Position numbers and translations under genes: made by a program. The notes beneath the pieces were generated by a model. That model made no database searches, was not told where the DNA came from, and saw only the letters and a list, made by a program, of their open reading frames with translations. A DNA stretch of 51,190 nt from Oscillospiraceae bacterium (GTDB lineage: Bacteria; Bacillota; Clostridia; Oscillospirales; Acutalibacteraceae): NCBI GenBank assembly GCA_028706415.1, contig JAQWBK010000001.1, forward strand, positions 1 through 51,190. Direction: 5' to 3'. Shown piece by piece: positions 36,027 to 45,033 of this stretch (its first letter is position 1; every line of letters starts with the position of its first letter).

Positions 36027-36109
36027 TCTTTTCGCAAATATGCTACTTTAATCAATTAAAGGGATAAAAAACTGCCGGTTGAAAAATACAACCAGCAGAG
36101 TAGCCAAAC

Positions 36110-37024
36110 TTATAATGACTCCGCTTCATTTTTCAGAATACGCTTTCTGTATTCGACAGGAGCGCATCCCATGGAACGCCTGAACATCTTGTAAAAGCTC
36201 TGTACCGTCTCATAATTTAAGACTTCAGCGATTTGAGTAATGCTGTTGCGCTCATCCTTGAGCAACTCTTTGCTAACTTCAATTTTTTTATTATTAATGT
36301 ACTGCTGCAGCGTTATCCCCATCTTCGCCCGAAATAGATGGGATATATATGACGGACTATAACATAAGTCTGTGGCAATATCTTTTATACTCTTAATATT
36401 TAAAATATTATTATCTACATATCGAATAACAGAATAGGTGGTATGTCCAACAATCAGTTTTACCTTTGCTTCCTCAACCGACTGATGATAATTATCTGCA
36501 CCTTCCATCCTAAATATTCTGTATATATGTATCAGAATTTGATTGACATAAGAGTTTATCATGATTTTATTAAGTAATTGCTTGGCATAGATCTCACTCA
36601 AAAGCTGATTGAAATAGGTGCGTGTGTGATTTTTGTCATTAAGCAGAAAAAGCTGGGGATTGTTATAGAATTCCAGTATCTCATTTATGCCGCTTTTTTT
36701 GGCTTCGGGCTTGAAATTGAACCCGATATAAGTATATCTGAGTTGCTCATCCTTATCGGCCAGAATTTTATGAACGCTTCCTTTGGGTATTATATGAATA
36801 TCCCCTTGTGAAGCTTCCATTGCCTTGCCGTTTGTGAAAAATGTGCACCTTCCGGACACAATATAACTAATCTCATTGCATATCTGGGTATGTGCCATTA
36901 CCTCATATCCAGATTCCACAACCAGCTCGCCTGTCTGAACAACATCAACATAGTCCAATGAGATTGGATCCTCAAACCAGTTTTCAAAATGATAGGTTTT
37001 CCCCAGAACCTCCTCTTCGTACAA
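36110..37024 (-). CDS. AraC-family transcriptional regulator with cupin domain (between the arms)
   Basis: The 304-residue protein has an N-terminal cupin-like sensing domain (about 25-105; VMAHTQICNEISYIV, GDIHIIPKGSVHKI) and a C-terminal double helix-turn-helix (about 200-300; IKDIATDLCYSPSYISHLF and SITQIAEVLNYETVQSFYKMF). It is probably a sugar-responsive activator of the flanking arms. Its start is TTG at 37024, with AAGGAGAG six bases before, which may keep its level low. It faces the right-arm genes across a 139-bp divergent region that holds a perfect palindrome over a -35 box. Confidence 0.9.
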   Translation of the reverse strand: MYEEEVLGKTYHFENWFEDPISLDYVDVVQTGELVVESGYEVMAHTQICNEISYIVSGRCTFFTNGKAMEASQGDIHIIPKGSVHKILADKDEQLRYTYIGFNFKPEAKKSGINEILEFYNNPQLFLLNDKNHTRTYFNQLLSEIYAKQLLNKIMINSYVNQILIHIYRIFRMEGADNYHQSVEEAKVKLIVGHTTYSVIRYVDNNILNIKSIKDIATDLCYSPSYISHLFRAKMGITLQQYINNKKIEVSKELLKDERNSITQIAEVLNYETVQSFYKMFRRSMGCAPVEYRKRILKNEAESL

Positions 37025-37086
37025 AGCAATCTCTCCTTTAAAAGTCTTGAATCAATTTGTATACTTATTTATCTGAATCAGCTTTT

Positions 37087-37102
37087 TCAATTTATAAATT
37101 GA
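37087..37102. promoter_or_regulatory. 16-bp perfect palindrome, candidate operator (TCAATTTATAAATTGA)
   Basis: This perfect palindrome overlaps the first four bases of the predicted -35 box of the right-arm promoter, in the divergent region next to an AraC gene. A protein bound here would be placed to block or reposition RNA polymerase. Confidence 0.45.
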
Positions 37103-37127
37103 TATTTATAATATTCTGAACTATACT
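37099..37127 (+). promoter_or_regulatory. Predicted promoter of the right arm's first gene
   Basis: TTGATA (37099-37104) and TATACT (37122-37127) are 17 bases apart, giving a leader of about 30 bases with GGATAGGG before the ATG at 37164. Confidence 0.6.
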
Positions 37128-37163
37128 GATTTTAACAATGTCATAGAAGGATAGGGAATTATT

Positions 37164-38120
37164 ATGTTTAACTACAAAGGGCTAGTCATATATCAGGATG
37201 AGATCTCCTCTTATTGGAACGGTTTATTATTAAAGTCAGATTTGAATTTGATCGGCATCCATCCCGTCGGAGGTTTAACCGGAGGAAGGGCTGTTGATGA
37301 GGCAATCGAGAACATTAAACGACCGGAGACGCAAGCTCTTTTAAACGAGCTGAAAAGCCATAACATTAATATCGAATATGAAATGCATGCACTTTCATGG
37401 CTGCTGCCCCGGGAATTATTTCAAACACACCCCGATTGGTTCAGGATGAACGACCGGCAGGAGCGGGTTAACGATTATAATCTATGTCCGTCCAACAAGG
37501 ACGCCCTTGATTATGTATCTCAAAGAGCAGCAATCCTTGCAAATATTTTCACACCTACTACCAACCGTTATCATTTCTGGCTGGACGATCATACCGATTC
37601 TAAATGCCGCTGTCATGAATGCACTAAATTGACCGCCTCGGATTCGTCCCTTTTGGTTTACAATGCCATTCTTAAGGGAATTAAAACCGTAAACCCGTTA
37701 GCAAGTCAGTGTTATTTAGCATACCATGATACATTAATTCAGCCGTCTTGTGTGGAACCTGAGCCAGGAATTTTTTTGGAATATGCCCCGATGAACAGGG
37801 ATTTAAATATTCCTTTATCCGACAAGAGTTCCGTTAAAAATGCAGGTCAGATCAAGCCGCTGGATGACCTTTTGGGCTTTTTCGGTACTAAAAACGCCAA
37901 AGCGCTGGACTACTGGCTGGACAATTCATACTTTTCCGAATGGGAAAAGCCTATGAAATATTTTACGCTTAACAAAGATGTTGTCAAAAGGGATGCTGAA
38001 TTTTACCGAAACAAGGGCTTTGATACCGCTACCTGCTTTGCTTGTTTTCTGGGAGAAGAATATTATAACCTGTATAATGAATTCCCGAATATCCAATCTT
38101 ACTGTGACGCAATTAGATAG
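37164..38120 (+). CDS. Short DUF4838-like protein
   Basis: The 318-residue protein lacks a signal peptide and the N-terminal alpha-beta domain of its longer relatives. It keeps the core markers HPDWFRMN, FWLDDHTDSKCRCHEC (Cys148, Cys150, Cys153) and a YHD then EYAPMNRD region, but not the IPWVQG motif. It is either a separate short subfamily or a strongly shortened paralogue; the frame is intact and has a promoter and ribosome site, so it is probably expressed. It stands apart from the next gene by 301 bases with a weak terminator and a new promoter. A cytosolic glycan-processing role is inferred. Confidence 0.72.
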   Translation: MFNYKGLVIYQDEISSYWNGLLLKSDLNLIGIHPVGGLTGGRAVDEAIENIKRPETQALLNELKSHNINIEYEMHALSWLLPRELFQTHPDWFRMNDRQERVNDYNLCPSNKDALDYVSQRAAILANIFTPTTNRYHFWLDDHTDSKCRCHECTKLTASDSSLLVYNAILKGIKTVNPLASQCYLAYHDTLIQPSCVEPEPGIFLEYAPMNRDLNIPLSDKSSVKNAGQIKPLDDLLGFFGTKNAKALDYWLDNSYFSEWEKPMKYFTLNKDVVKRDAEFYRNKGFDTATCFACFLGEEYYNLYNEFPNIQSYCDAIR

Positions 38121-38172
38121 GTTGTTTTCTATTATAGCATATTAGTAACTAAAAAGACCTGAATATTTCTGT

Positions 38173-38202
38173 AATCAGTCGTATATTTTTATTCGGCTGA
38201 TT
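38173..38202 (+). terminator. Weak terminator after the short DUF4838 gene
   Basis: AATCAGTCG and CGGCTGATT form a 9-bp stem with one G-U pair and a 12-nt loop, followed by TTCATTATG. The short T-run suggests partial termination. Confidence 0.35.
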
Positions 38203-38286
38203 TTCATTATGCTTAATTTTTAATTGTTTTGGTTGTCATGTTTTGTGGTAATGGTTGCGAATATATGCTTTCTATTATTTGTGCTA

Positions 38287-38315
38287 TTGTAGTTTTCGCT
38301 ATTGGATGCTATGAT
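38287..38315 (+). promoter_or_regulatory. Predicted promoter of the main right-arm operon
   Basis: TTGTAG (38287-38292) and TATGAT (38310-38315) are 17 bases apart, about 105 bases before the next start codon. Other weaker matches lie nearby in this AT-rich stretch. Confidence 0.4.
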
Positions 38316-38421
38316 TGAATTGCATTTATAGTATACAATAATTTGTGATATTTGCGATAATATATATGCAAATTTACGGAATTGGTATTGGAGCTATCAT
38401 CATGCTTTAGGGGGTTGTTTT

Positions 38422-40089
38422 ATGGTGGGAAACAGAAATCCTGTCTATTCCGATATGGTTATTGTTCAGGATGGTCACCCCTATGCAACCATTGTTGTGG
38501 CGCAGAATCCTTCATCAAAGGTTTTAAAAGCTGCCGAAGATCTACAAGATATGATTAAGCGCATATCAGGCGCCACGCTTCCAATATCTGATGACCGCCT
38601 GACAGGAGTGGGAAACAGAATCCTGGTCGGGGAATCAAGAGAAACTATCGATATGGGCTTTTTGCAACCGCACGGTTATCCCGACAATGAGCGGGTGATC
38701 TTATGGCGGGACGGTGAAAAGCTGGTTCTCATGGGAAATGACGATGAGGTGTTCACAGGTACGCAGTTTGCTGTAACCATGCTGCTCGAAAGGCTTGGTT
38801 GCGGGTGGTACGGCATTGACGAGCTATGGCAGGTCATCCCTAAGAAAGATAACCTTTGTGTCGGATATTTACATATAGATCATACACCGGCTTTCAGCTC
38901 CCGCCGGAACTGGGTTCTGAGAACAAATCGCGAACTGAGTCTGCGATGGTATCTCGGAGGCAGCGAAAAAGAAATCGAACACGCATACTGGCGGCTGTTC
39001 CCGCGTGAAATATATTTTGAACAACACCCCCAGTGGTACTGTCTGATTGACGGCGTTCGGAATCCTTTTATTGAATGGTGGCAGATGTGCTATTCAAACC
39101 CTGAAGTTGTACAACAAACGATCGAAAAAATTGACAGGTTTATTATTGATAACCCAACCTATACCCAGGCTACTCTTTCGGCAAACGATGGCTTTTTCGA
39201 AGGCTTTTGCGAGTGTGAAGAATGCCGAAAAATGGGTACGCCCGGAGAAACAATGGTTAGGTTTGTCAATCAGGTTGCTGAAGGCCTTGAAAAATCGCAT
39301 CCTGATAAGCACCTCATGATTTTTATCTATTTCCCCACCTATGACCCGCCGAGAACAAAAATGCCGCTGCACAAAAATGTCATGCTGATGTTCTGTAAGG
39401 AGTCCTGTATGTTCCATTCCGTTGATACCGGACCGGACTGCGGATATCATATCCGGTATCAATATGAATTCGGGCATACCTTTTATGAGCTGCCCTGGCT
39501 GGAAAACGCTAAAAAGTGGATGGATATGACCGACTGCAAAAATGTTTCAATATGGGAGTGGTATTGCCCTGCTGCAGCTCTTCCGGTTTGGAAGGATATA
39601 CCGTGGGTGCAGGGCGATGTAGCCACCCGCAACCAACGCTGTTTTAAGGAACTGGGCGCTCAGTACATATATTACGATCAGGGACCGGTAGATGCGTATA
39701 ACGATACCCAGTCAAGCTATCCGCTACGGTGGCCGCTGTGGTATGTCGTGGCAAAAGGTATGTGGGACATGCATATAACAGCATCCGAAATTATTATGGA
39801 AGCCTGCAAAAAACTTTTTGAAGAAGCTGCCGATCTCATGTTCTCTTATTACAGCTGCCTTGCAGATATCAATGAAAGCTGTGACGCAAAGGCAATTGCG
39901 TGGCATATGCCCGAGCCCTATGAATTTTATACTCCCGAGGCTATATCAAGGGTTGACAGAATCGTCAATTTGGGTGAAAGCATCCTCCCCCAGGTATCAA
40001 AAACCGTGCGGCTCAGAATGGAAAACCAATTTTCGCTTTGGCGTAAAGCAAATGAAGTCATTCAGGAAACCAAGCCCGGTGATAAATAA
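38422..40089 (+). CDS. DUF4838 protein without signal peptide (right arm)
   Basis: The 555-residue protein has an N-terminal alpha-beta domain (about 10-150) and DUF4838 with HPQWYCLIDG, SANDGFFEGFCECEEC (Cys263, Cys265, Cys268), IWEWYCPAAALPVW and IPWVQGDV. It aligns end to end with the left-arm protein at 18747-20426 and, like it, has no signal peptide, so each arm keeps a cytosolic and a lipoprotein form. It probably cleaves imported fragments. The ATG has AGGGGG upstream. The DUF5107 gene follows after 25 bases. Confidence 0.85.
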   Translation: MVGNRNPVYSDMVIVQDGHPYATIVVAQNPSSKVLKAAEDLQDMIKRISGATLPISDDRLTGVGNRILVGESRETIDMGFLQPHGYPDNERVILWRDGEKLVLMGNDDEVFTGTQFAVTMLLERLGCGWYGIDELWQVIPKKDNLCVGYLHIDHTPAFSSRRNWVLRTNRELSLRWYLGGSEKEIEHAYWRLFPREIYFEQHPQWYCLIDGVRNPFIEWWQMCYSNPEVVQQTIEKIDRFIIDNPTYTQATLSANDGFFEGFCECEECRKMGTPGETMVRFVNQVAEGLEKSHPDKHLMIFIYFPTYDPPRTKMPLHKNVMLMFCKESCMFHSVDTGPDCGYHIRYQYEFGHTFYELPWLENAKKWMDMTDCKNVSIWEWYCPAAALPVWKDIPWVQGDVATRNQRCFKELGAQYIYYDQGPVDAYNDTQSSYPLRWPLWYVVAKGMWDMHITASEIIMEACKKLFEEAADLMFSYYSCLADINESCDAKAIAWHMPEPYEFYTPEAISRVDRIVNLGESILPQVSKTVRLRMENQFSLWRKANEVIQETKPGDK

Positions 40090-40114
40090 ATGCGAATGTT
40101 AGGAAGAAAATACA

Positions 40115-42094
40115 ATGATGGATTTAACCTTTAAAAACTTGTCTCTTAAAAGCGCAAATCTTAACCGGGAAAGTGCATTTCCTTCAATAATACCGGTTAT
40201 AAATGTTCAAACAGAAAAGTCCGTTTCTTTGGATGAGGAAGATGAGATATTTTTTGATATAGGGAAAATCCGGAGTATTTACCCTTATAACCAGCAGGAT
40301 CTGTATGACCGCTCCCTTGAAGATCGTAAGTATAAAGCCGCGGTTCTTGAAAACAATTACCTGAAAGCGATTTTCTTGCCCGAGCTTGGCGGAAGACTAT
40401 GGTCGCTGTATGACAAAATTTCCGGAAGGGAGCTTTTGTATTTAAACGACAGTATAAGATTTTGCAATCTGGCGCTCCGCAACGCATGGTTCAGCGGCGG
40501 CGTTGAATGGAACATTGGGATGATCGGGCACACTCCGTTCACCTGCGAACCCTTATTCACTGCTCGTCTAAAAGCCTCTGATGGAACTCCGATACTGAGA
40601 ATGTATGAATATGAAAGGCTCCGCGGTGTCACCTATCAGATGGATTTCAGCCTGCCTGGGAATTCCCAAATGCTACTGTGCCGTATGCGGATATGCAATC
40701 TGCAAAACCGCACCATTCCCATGTATTGGTGGAGTAATATGGCCATCAGGGAACAAAAAGATGTTCGGGTTATAGTGCCCGCCGATTCGTCCTATTACAG
40801 CACCGGGAATACCATCAGCAAGACCACGGTACCCATACGAAAGGGACGAGATGTGTCATATCCTGTGAACACCGATAGCTCGATGGACTATTTTTACCGT
40901 ATTCCGGATGGGAAAAGAAATTACATCGCAGCGGTTGACCGGACAGGACAAGGAATGGTGCAAACCTCTACCCGCCGCCTAAGGGGAAGAAAGCTGTTCG
41001 TTTGGGGGCAGTGCCAAGGTGGGCATACTTGGCAGCGCTTTTTGACTGATAAAGCGGGTGATTATGCAGAAATCCAGGCAGGGCTTGGGCGCACTCAGTA
41101 TGAATGTATCCCCATGCCGCCGCTCAGCGCATGGGAGTGGGTCGAAGGTTATGGCGCACTTAACGCCAATCCCAGTGCCGTACACGGTGACTGGGACACA
41201 GCTCAAATCGAAGTGGAAAACAGACTTAATGAGATTGCTACCGAAAAGTGGTTTGATGATTATTTGAAATCCTCATTAAAGGATTACACCCTAAAAAAAG
41301 GAGAGGTCATTCAATACGGCTCGGGTTTCGGAGCTCTTGAAAGCCTAAGAAGATTAAAGTCGGGGGAGAAATTTCCCGATCACCTTGATTTCGGAAAACC
41401 GGATGAAAAACAGCAGCATTGGTTGCAGCTACTCGAAACCGGAAAGCTTCCCAGCCCTAACCCCAAAGAAAGCCCTCCTTCTTATATGCTCGACGATAAA
41501 TGGTTTGAATTATTAAAAGAAAGCTGTAAAAATGATGCGACCAACTGGTACGCCCATTATCATATCGGTATGTTCCTTATCGGACGCGGTGATTATCTTA
41601 ATGCCGCGCGGAGTCTTGAAACATCTTGGTCAATACAGCCGTCATGCTGGATCAGCTATGGGCTGGCGGCCTGCTGTTATGCAGACGGTGACCTTGAAAA
41701 CGCAGTCAAACATATACTGGATGCACTGAAGTTTAATCCGGATGATGTATCTCTTGCAAGGGACTGTTTTAGATTTATGTATGAGGCCGATATGTTTGGT
41801 GAAATACAGGAGTGCTATAAAAATATTTCTGTCTCCCTCCAACAGGACGGCAAACTTAAATTCTACCTTGCCGTCGCCTATGCGAAAATGGGTGAGTTGG
41901 AAAAAGCAGAGTCACTGCTATATGAAAATGGTGGTTTGATAATCCCCGTCATTCGGGAAGGCGAGGTTTCGCTTACATCTCTATGGTTTTTCATTGAAGA
42001 GCAGAAACACATAAAGCGCGGCGAGATTTTTGATGCAAATATTCAGCCTCCCGAATTTTTAGATTACCGTACTGCTGTTAAAAATGAAACTTAA
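40115..42094 (+). CDS. DUF5107 protein with TPR repeats
   Basis: The 659-residue protein has a mutarotase-like DUF5107 domain (about 45-340; FLPELGGRLWSLYDKISGRELLY, NAWFSGGVEWNIG, PMYWWSNMAIRE) and a C-terminal TPR array (about 470-625; WYAHYHIGMFLIGRGDYLNAARSLE, LAVAYAKMGELEKAESLL). DUF5107 proteins are found in glycan-use loci and probably bind sugars with a galactose-mutarotase fold; no reaction is established. No signal peptide is present. The gene lies between a cytosolic DUF4838 gene and an AraC gene in one operon and has no counterpart in the left arm. Confidence 0.85.
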   Translation: MMDLTFKNLSLKSANLNRESAFPSIIPVINVQTEKSVSLDEEDEIFFDIGKIRSIYPYNQQDLYDRSLEDRKYKAAVLENNYLKAIFLPELGGRLWSLYDKISGRELLYLNDSIRFCNLALRNAWFSGGVEWNIGMIGHTPFTCEPLFTARLKASDGTPILRMYEYERLRGVTYQMDFSLPGNSQMLLCRMRICNLQNRTIPMYWWSNMAIREQKDVRVIVPADSSYYSTGNTISKTTVPIRKGRDVSYPVNTDSSMDYFYRIPDGKRNYIAAVDRTGQGMVQTSTRRLRGRKLFVWGQCQGGHTWQRFLTDKAGDYAEIQAGLGRTQYECIPMPPLSAWEWVEGYGALNANPSAVHGDWDTAQIEVENRLNEIATEKWFDDYLKSSLKDYTLKKGEVIQYGSGFGALESLRRLKSGEKFPDHLDFGKPDEKQQHWLQLLETGKLPSPNPKESPPSYMLDDKWFELLKESCKNDATNWYAHYHIGMFLIGRGDYLNAARSLETSWSIQPSCWISYGLAACCYADGDLENAVKHILDALKFNPDDVSLARDCFRFMYEADMFGEIQECYKNISVSLQQDGKLKFYLAVAYAKMGELEKAESLLYENGGLIIPVIREGEVSLTSLWFFIEEQKHIKRGEIFDANIQPPEFLDYRTAVKNET

Positions 42095-42113
42095 ATGATC
42101 CGGGGGTGTAATT

Positions 42114-43004
42114 TTGCTACGTGGCTTGAAATTTCATTTTAATAATGAATATTCATGTGAACCTGTGAGATGCGGTTCCATTCTTATGTGGCAAATCGGC
42201 GACATCGGTTGTGACCCCGGCTATGTAGTAAAGGATCACGAGCAATGTTGCTATGAAATCACCTGCGTTGTGGGTGGCCGCGGCTCAATATCCCGAAATG
42301 ACAAATTTTACGACATTCATAAAGGGCAGCTTTTTTTGAACCGTTGCGGGGAAATACATTGTATAAAATCGGATGTAATGGAGCCTATCCGCTACTTTTA
42401 CCTTGGATTTGATTTTGATAAAAAACTAACACAAGGAATATGGAAGGATATTAAGGACGCTTTTGACGAATGCGAAAACCCGCTGGCCAATGATATATCC
42501 GATGTTCACAATATCTTTTCAAGCGTTTTTAACGAAATGATGACCAATGACACGGCATCCCAGAAAATGATTGAATATTCCGTTTATCAAATACTTTTGC
42601 TCTCATACCGCGCTCTTATGCTGAAAAATCCCCGCCGTTACATATCGGGAGAGCCCATGGAGCAGTCGCGACAGCTGATTTATTCGATCATCGTCTATAT
42701 TGACACAAATATTTGTGCAATAGAGCATCTGAACGATGTTAGCAAACAGGTCGGATACAGCTATACCTATATATCCAGACTCTTCACAAAGGTTGTAGGT
42801 AAATCCCTCAGGAATTATTACAATGAAAAAAGATTTGAAAAGGCCGTTGGCTTTCTGGCGTCCGGAATGAAAAGCACGCAGGTCGCCACTCTACTTAATT
42901 ATAAATCTCTGCATAGCTTCAGCAAAGCCTTCAGTAATTATTACGGTATGTCACCTACCCAATACAAGGAAAAAGTTTTAAACAAAAATAAGGACAATTG
43001 TTAA
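42114..43004 (+). CDS. AraC-family transcriptional regulator (right arm)
   Basis: The 296-residue protein has a cupin-like N-terminal part (about 20-110; HEQCCYEITCVVGGRGSISR) and a C-terminal double helix-turn-helix (about 200-292; LNDVSKQVGYSYTYISRLF and KSTQVATLLNYKSLHSFSKAF). It starts with TTG at 42114, with GGGGGTG five bases before, 19 bases after the DUF5107 stop. It is a distant paralogue of the AraC protein at 36110-37024, also TTG-initiated. Sitting inside the operon, it would be made only when the operon is read, a positive or negative feedback arrangement. Confidence 0.9.
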   Translation: MLRGLKFHFNNEYSCEPVRCGSILMWQIGDIGCDPGYVVKDHEQCCYEITCVVGGRGSISRNDKFYDIHKGQLFLNRCGEIHCIKSDVMEPIRYFYLGFDFDKKLTQGIWKDIKDAFDECENPLANDISDVHNIFSSVFNEMMTNDTASQKMIEYSVYQILLLSYRALMLKNPRRYISGEPMEQSRQLIYSIIVYIDTNICAIEHLNDVSKQVGYSYTYISRLFTKVVGKSLRNYYNEKRFEKAVGFLASGMKSTQVATLLNYKSLHSFSKAFSNYYGMSPTQYKEKVLNKNKDNC

Positions 43005-43059
43005 TGCGGTTAAGATAAACGAAAGATGACCGTGAGCTTAAAATCGCATATGTGGAGAA

Positions 43060-43977
43060 ATGGGGATTTTTATGAGAATCATGGGTTTGGATTGTGGAGT
43101 GACCGAAATACGCGGCATTGTATGCAACCAGGACGGAAAAGTTCTTAATACTGCACGAATGGCTGCAGAGTCAGGTGAGGGCTTTTTTAAATATATTCAT
43201 AATATTCAGTCCCTGGTAAATACACTTGCACAACCTTACAGCGAAATTAGCTGCGTCGGGGTGGCTTCAACCGGCCGTATCGATCCCCAAAACGGGATCG
43301 TTTTAAATTCTACAATCCCGGGTTATACAGGAATCAACCTTCGTGTGGTGGTCAGTTCGGTGCTTGATGTGGATGTTGTGGTACAAAATAGTGACCGTGC
43401 AGCCCTAATAGGTGAAAGCTGGATGGGTGCTGCAAAAGGCTACAAAGATGTCGTTCTTTTAACATTGGGAACCATTGTCGGCGGCGCAACCATGATTGAC
43501 GGAAACATTCACCACGGCAGTAGTTTTCGCGCAGGTGAGTGGGGGCATATGCAGCTTATCCCAAACGGGAAACCCTGTTCATGTGGAAGGACAGGCTGTC
43601 TGGAGCAATACATAGCGACAAGTATCCTTTCGGAACAAATGGAAAGAGTGCTTGGCCTAAACGCCTGCAGGGAGGAATACCATGAGCTTTACCCGGGCGA
43701 AAATGAAAATATTGCAGCCGTTCTTGGTGAATTCACCGGTCATCTTGCCTGGGCGGTGGGAAACATAGAAGCTACCGCGGATCCCGAACTGGTTTTGATT
43801 GGTGGAGAAAGCTTTGAATGGTTTGATATTTTTTCACCCCTTCTTTCCGGCGAACTGGCAAAACGAAACATCCGTCTTCCGGTCAAAAAAATACTGCTAG
43901 GCTCAGATTCAGGTTGTATTGGAGCAGTTAAGCTTGCACTTGAAAATTGTCAATGTACGAAAAATAAAAATAAATAA
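43060..43977 (+). CDS. ROK-family protein with altered kinase motifs
   Basis: The 305-residue protein (ATG at 43060, or 43072 with GGGG better spaced) has the ROK fold and the zinc motif His163, Cys173, Cys175 and Cys180 (KPCSCGRTGCLEQ). It has no helix-turn-helix, so it resembles a sugar kinase rather than a NagC-type repressor. Yet three active-site motifs differ from the family: DxGGTK is DCGVTE, ENDANAA is QNSDRAA (the catalytic Asp position is Ser111, with Asp112 shifted by one), and TLGTGVGG is TLGTIVGG. It may be weakly active or act as a sugar sensor. It follows the AraC gene by 55 bases. Confidence 0.82.
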   Translation: MGIFMRIMGLDCGVTEIRGIVCNQDGKVLNTARMAAESGEGFFKYIHNIQSLVNTLAQPYSEISCVGVASTGRIDPQNGIVLNSTIPGYTGINLRVVVSSVLDVDVVVQNSDRAALIGESWMGAAKGYKDVVLLTLGTIVGGATMIDGNIHHGSSFRAGEWGHMQLIPNGKPCSCGRTGCLEQYIATSILSEQMERVLGLNACREEYHELYPGENENIAAVLGEFTGHLAWAVGNIEATADPELVLIGGESFEWFDIFSPLLSGELAKRNIRLPVKKILLGSDSGCIGAVKLALENCQCTKNKNK

Positions 43978-44004
43978 TTCAGCAGAGAAAGGGAATGAAT
44001 GTAA

Positions 44005-44982
44005 ATGCAAAAACAAGCAAGAAGATTTATGGTTTTTTTCTTAGCCTTAAGTTTCATGTTCGGTACATTCATGGGATTTTCCGCTCAGGCCTTGACCGCA
44101 AAAATGATTACGATTAAAACAAACAGCGACATCAACCCCTTCATCCGCATAGGGCTGCATAAGAGAACCTTTGCATCAGGCGGCCCATTTACAGTGAAAT
44201 GTGAAATAAAAATAGACAGCTATCAGAAGTTAAAGCCCGACAGTAATATTTTTGTAAATATTACAGACGGACGCGATCCCGAAAATATGGTTGTATGGTT
44301 GAATCAATACCGAAAACCAACCGACGGATGGGTTGAAATGAAGCAGGACAACGGCAATTTTATAACCTTCAACAATATCGATAAGGTGATGATTAGCGGT
44401 GCGTTTGAGGAATTCGCCCTTCTGCAAATGGGTGCTTATTTTGTAAAAGGTGTCGTCTCTTTCCGCAATTTCCGTGTTTACAACGCTGCCAATATGATAG
44501 TTTATTCCTGGGACACCGATGAGAATTTTAAAGAAGTTACAAATCTGAAGGACTTCGGCGGAGATACTGCTTTTGCCTGCACATTTGGAGACGGCTCGGG
44601 TGAATTTCAAGTCTCGAATTCAGATCTCTCCGGTAAGACTTCCGCTGCGACCACCACAAAGGATGACGGGCCTCTTTATGAGAGCACCACCTCGTCGTCA
44701 ACTAATAAAACCACCCCCACAAAGGCAATCGACACAACCAGTCTTTTGGAGACTACCACAACTTCATCAGACGAAGAAACAGCCGAAACAACCGATGAGA
44801 TTGTTGACGACACAACCCTTGTTAGCACAACCTCTACCCTTGCTTCAGATGTTGAAACAGATGAAAAGGAAAGCTCAATTTTATGGTTGCCAATATCCAT
44901 CGTTGGCGGATTAATAATACTCCTTGGAACGGCATTCCTCATTCTGTGGAAAACAAAAAAACTCCCATGGCAGAATAATTAG
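44005..44982 (+). CDS. Membrane-anchored surface protein, beta-sandwich plus Thr-rich stalk (right arm)
   Basis: The 325-residue protein has a signal peptide (cleaved near AQA/LTA), a beta-rich module (about 30-210; GGPFTVKCEIKIDSY, SFRNFRVYNAANMIVYSWDTDE), a Thr/Ser/Glu-rich stalk (about 213-285), a membrane helix and the basic tail KTKKLPWQNN. No sortase motif is present. It matches the left-arm protein at 24450-25430 along its length. A role in holding glycan close to the DUF4838 lipoprotein and importer is inferred from position. The start has GAAAGGG upstream. Confidence 0.72.
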   Translation: MQKQARRFMVFFLALSFMFGTFMGFSAQALTAKMITIKTNSDINPFIRIGLHKRTFASGGPFTVKCEIKIDSYQKLKPDSNIFVNITDGRDPENMVVWLNQYRKPTDGWVEMKQDNGNFITFNNIDKVMISGAFEEFALLQMGAYFVKGVVSFRNFRVYNAANMIVYSWDTDENFKEVTNLKDFGGDTAFACTFGDGSGEFQVSNSDLSGKTSAATTTKDDGPLYESTTSSSTNKTTPTKAIDTTSLLETTTTSSDEETAETTDEIVDDTTLVSTTSTLASDVETDEKESSILWLPISIVGGLIILLGTAFLILWKTKKLPWQNN

Positions 44983-45033
44983 GTGGCCACTTTAAAACAC
45001 CGCTTTTAGGAAATAGCCGGATAAATTTAAGGG

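Larger units (their letters stand above)
38121..38421. other. 301-bp intergenic region between two DUF4838 genes
   Basis: The gap is AT-rich. It holds a weak terminator (38173-38202) and a promoter match (38287-38315). ATATTTGCGA near 38.35 kb also occurs on the minus strand near 36.03 kb beside candidate activator site B. The GGGGG before the ATG at 38422 is the ribosome site. No coding sequence is evident. Confidence 0.5.

Noticed and set aside
35860..36109. A riboswitch or other structured leader before the left arm
   Set aside because: The leader is short, very AT-rich, and shows none of the conserved cores of known riboswitch classes that I could recognise.
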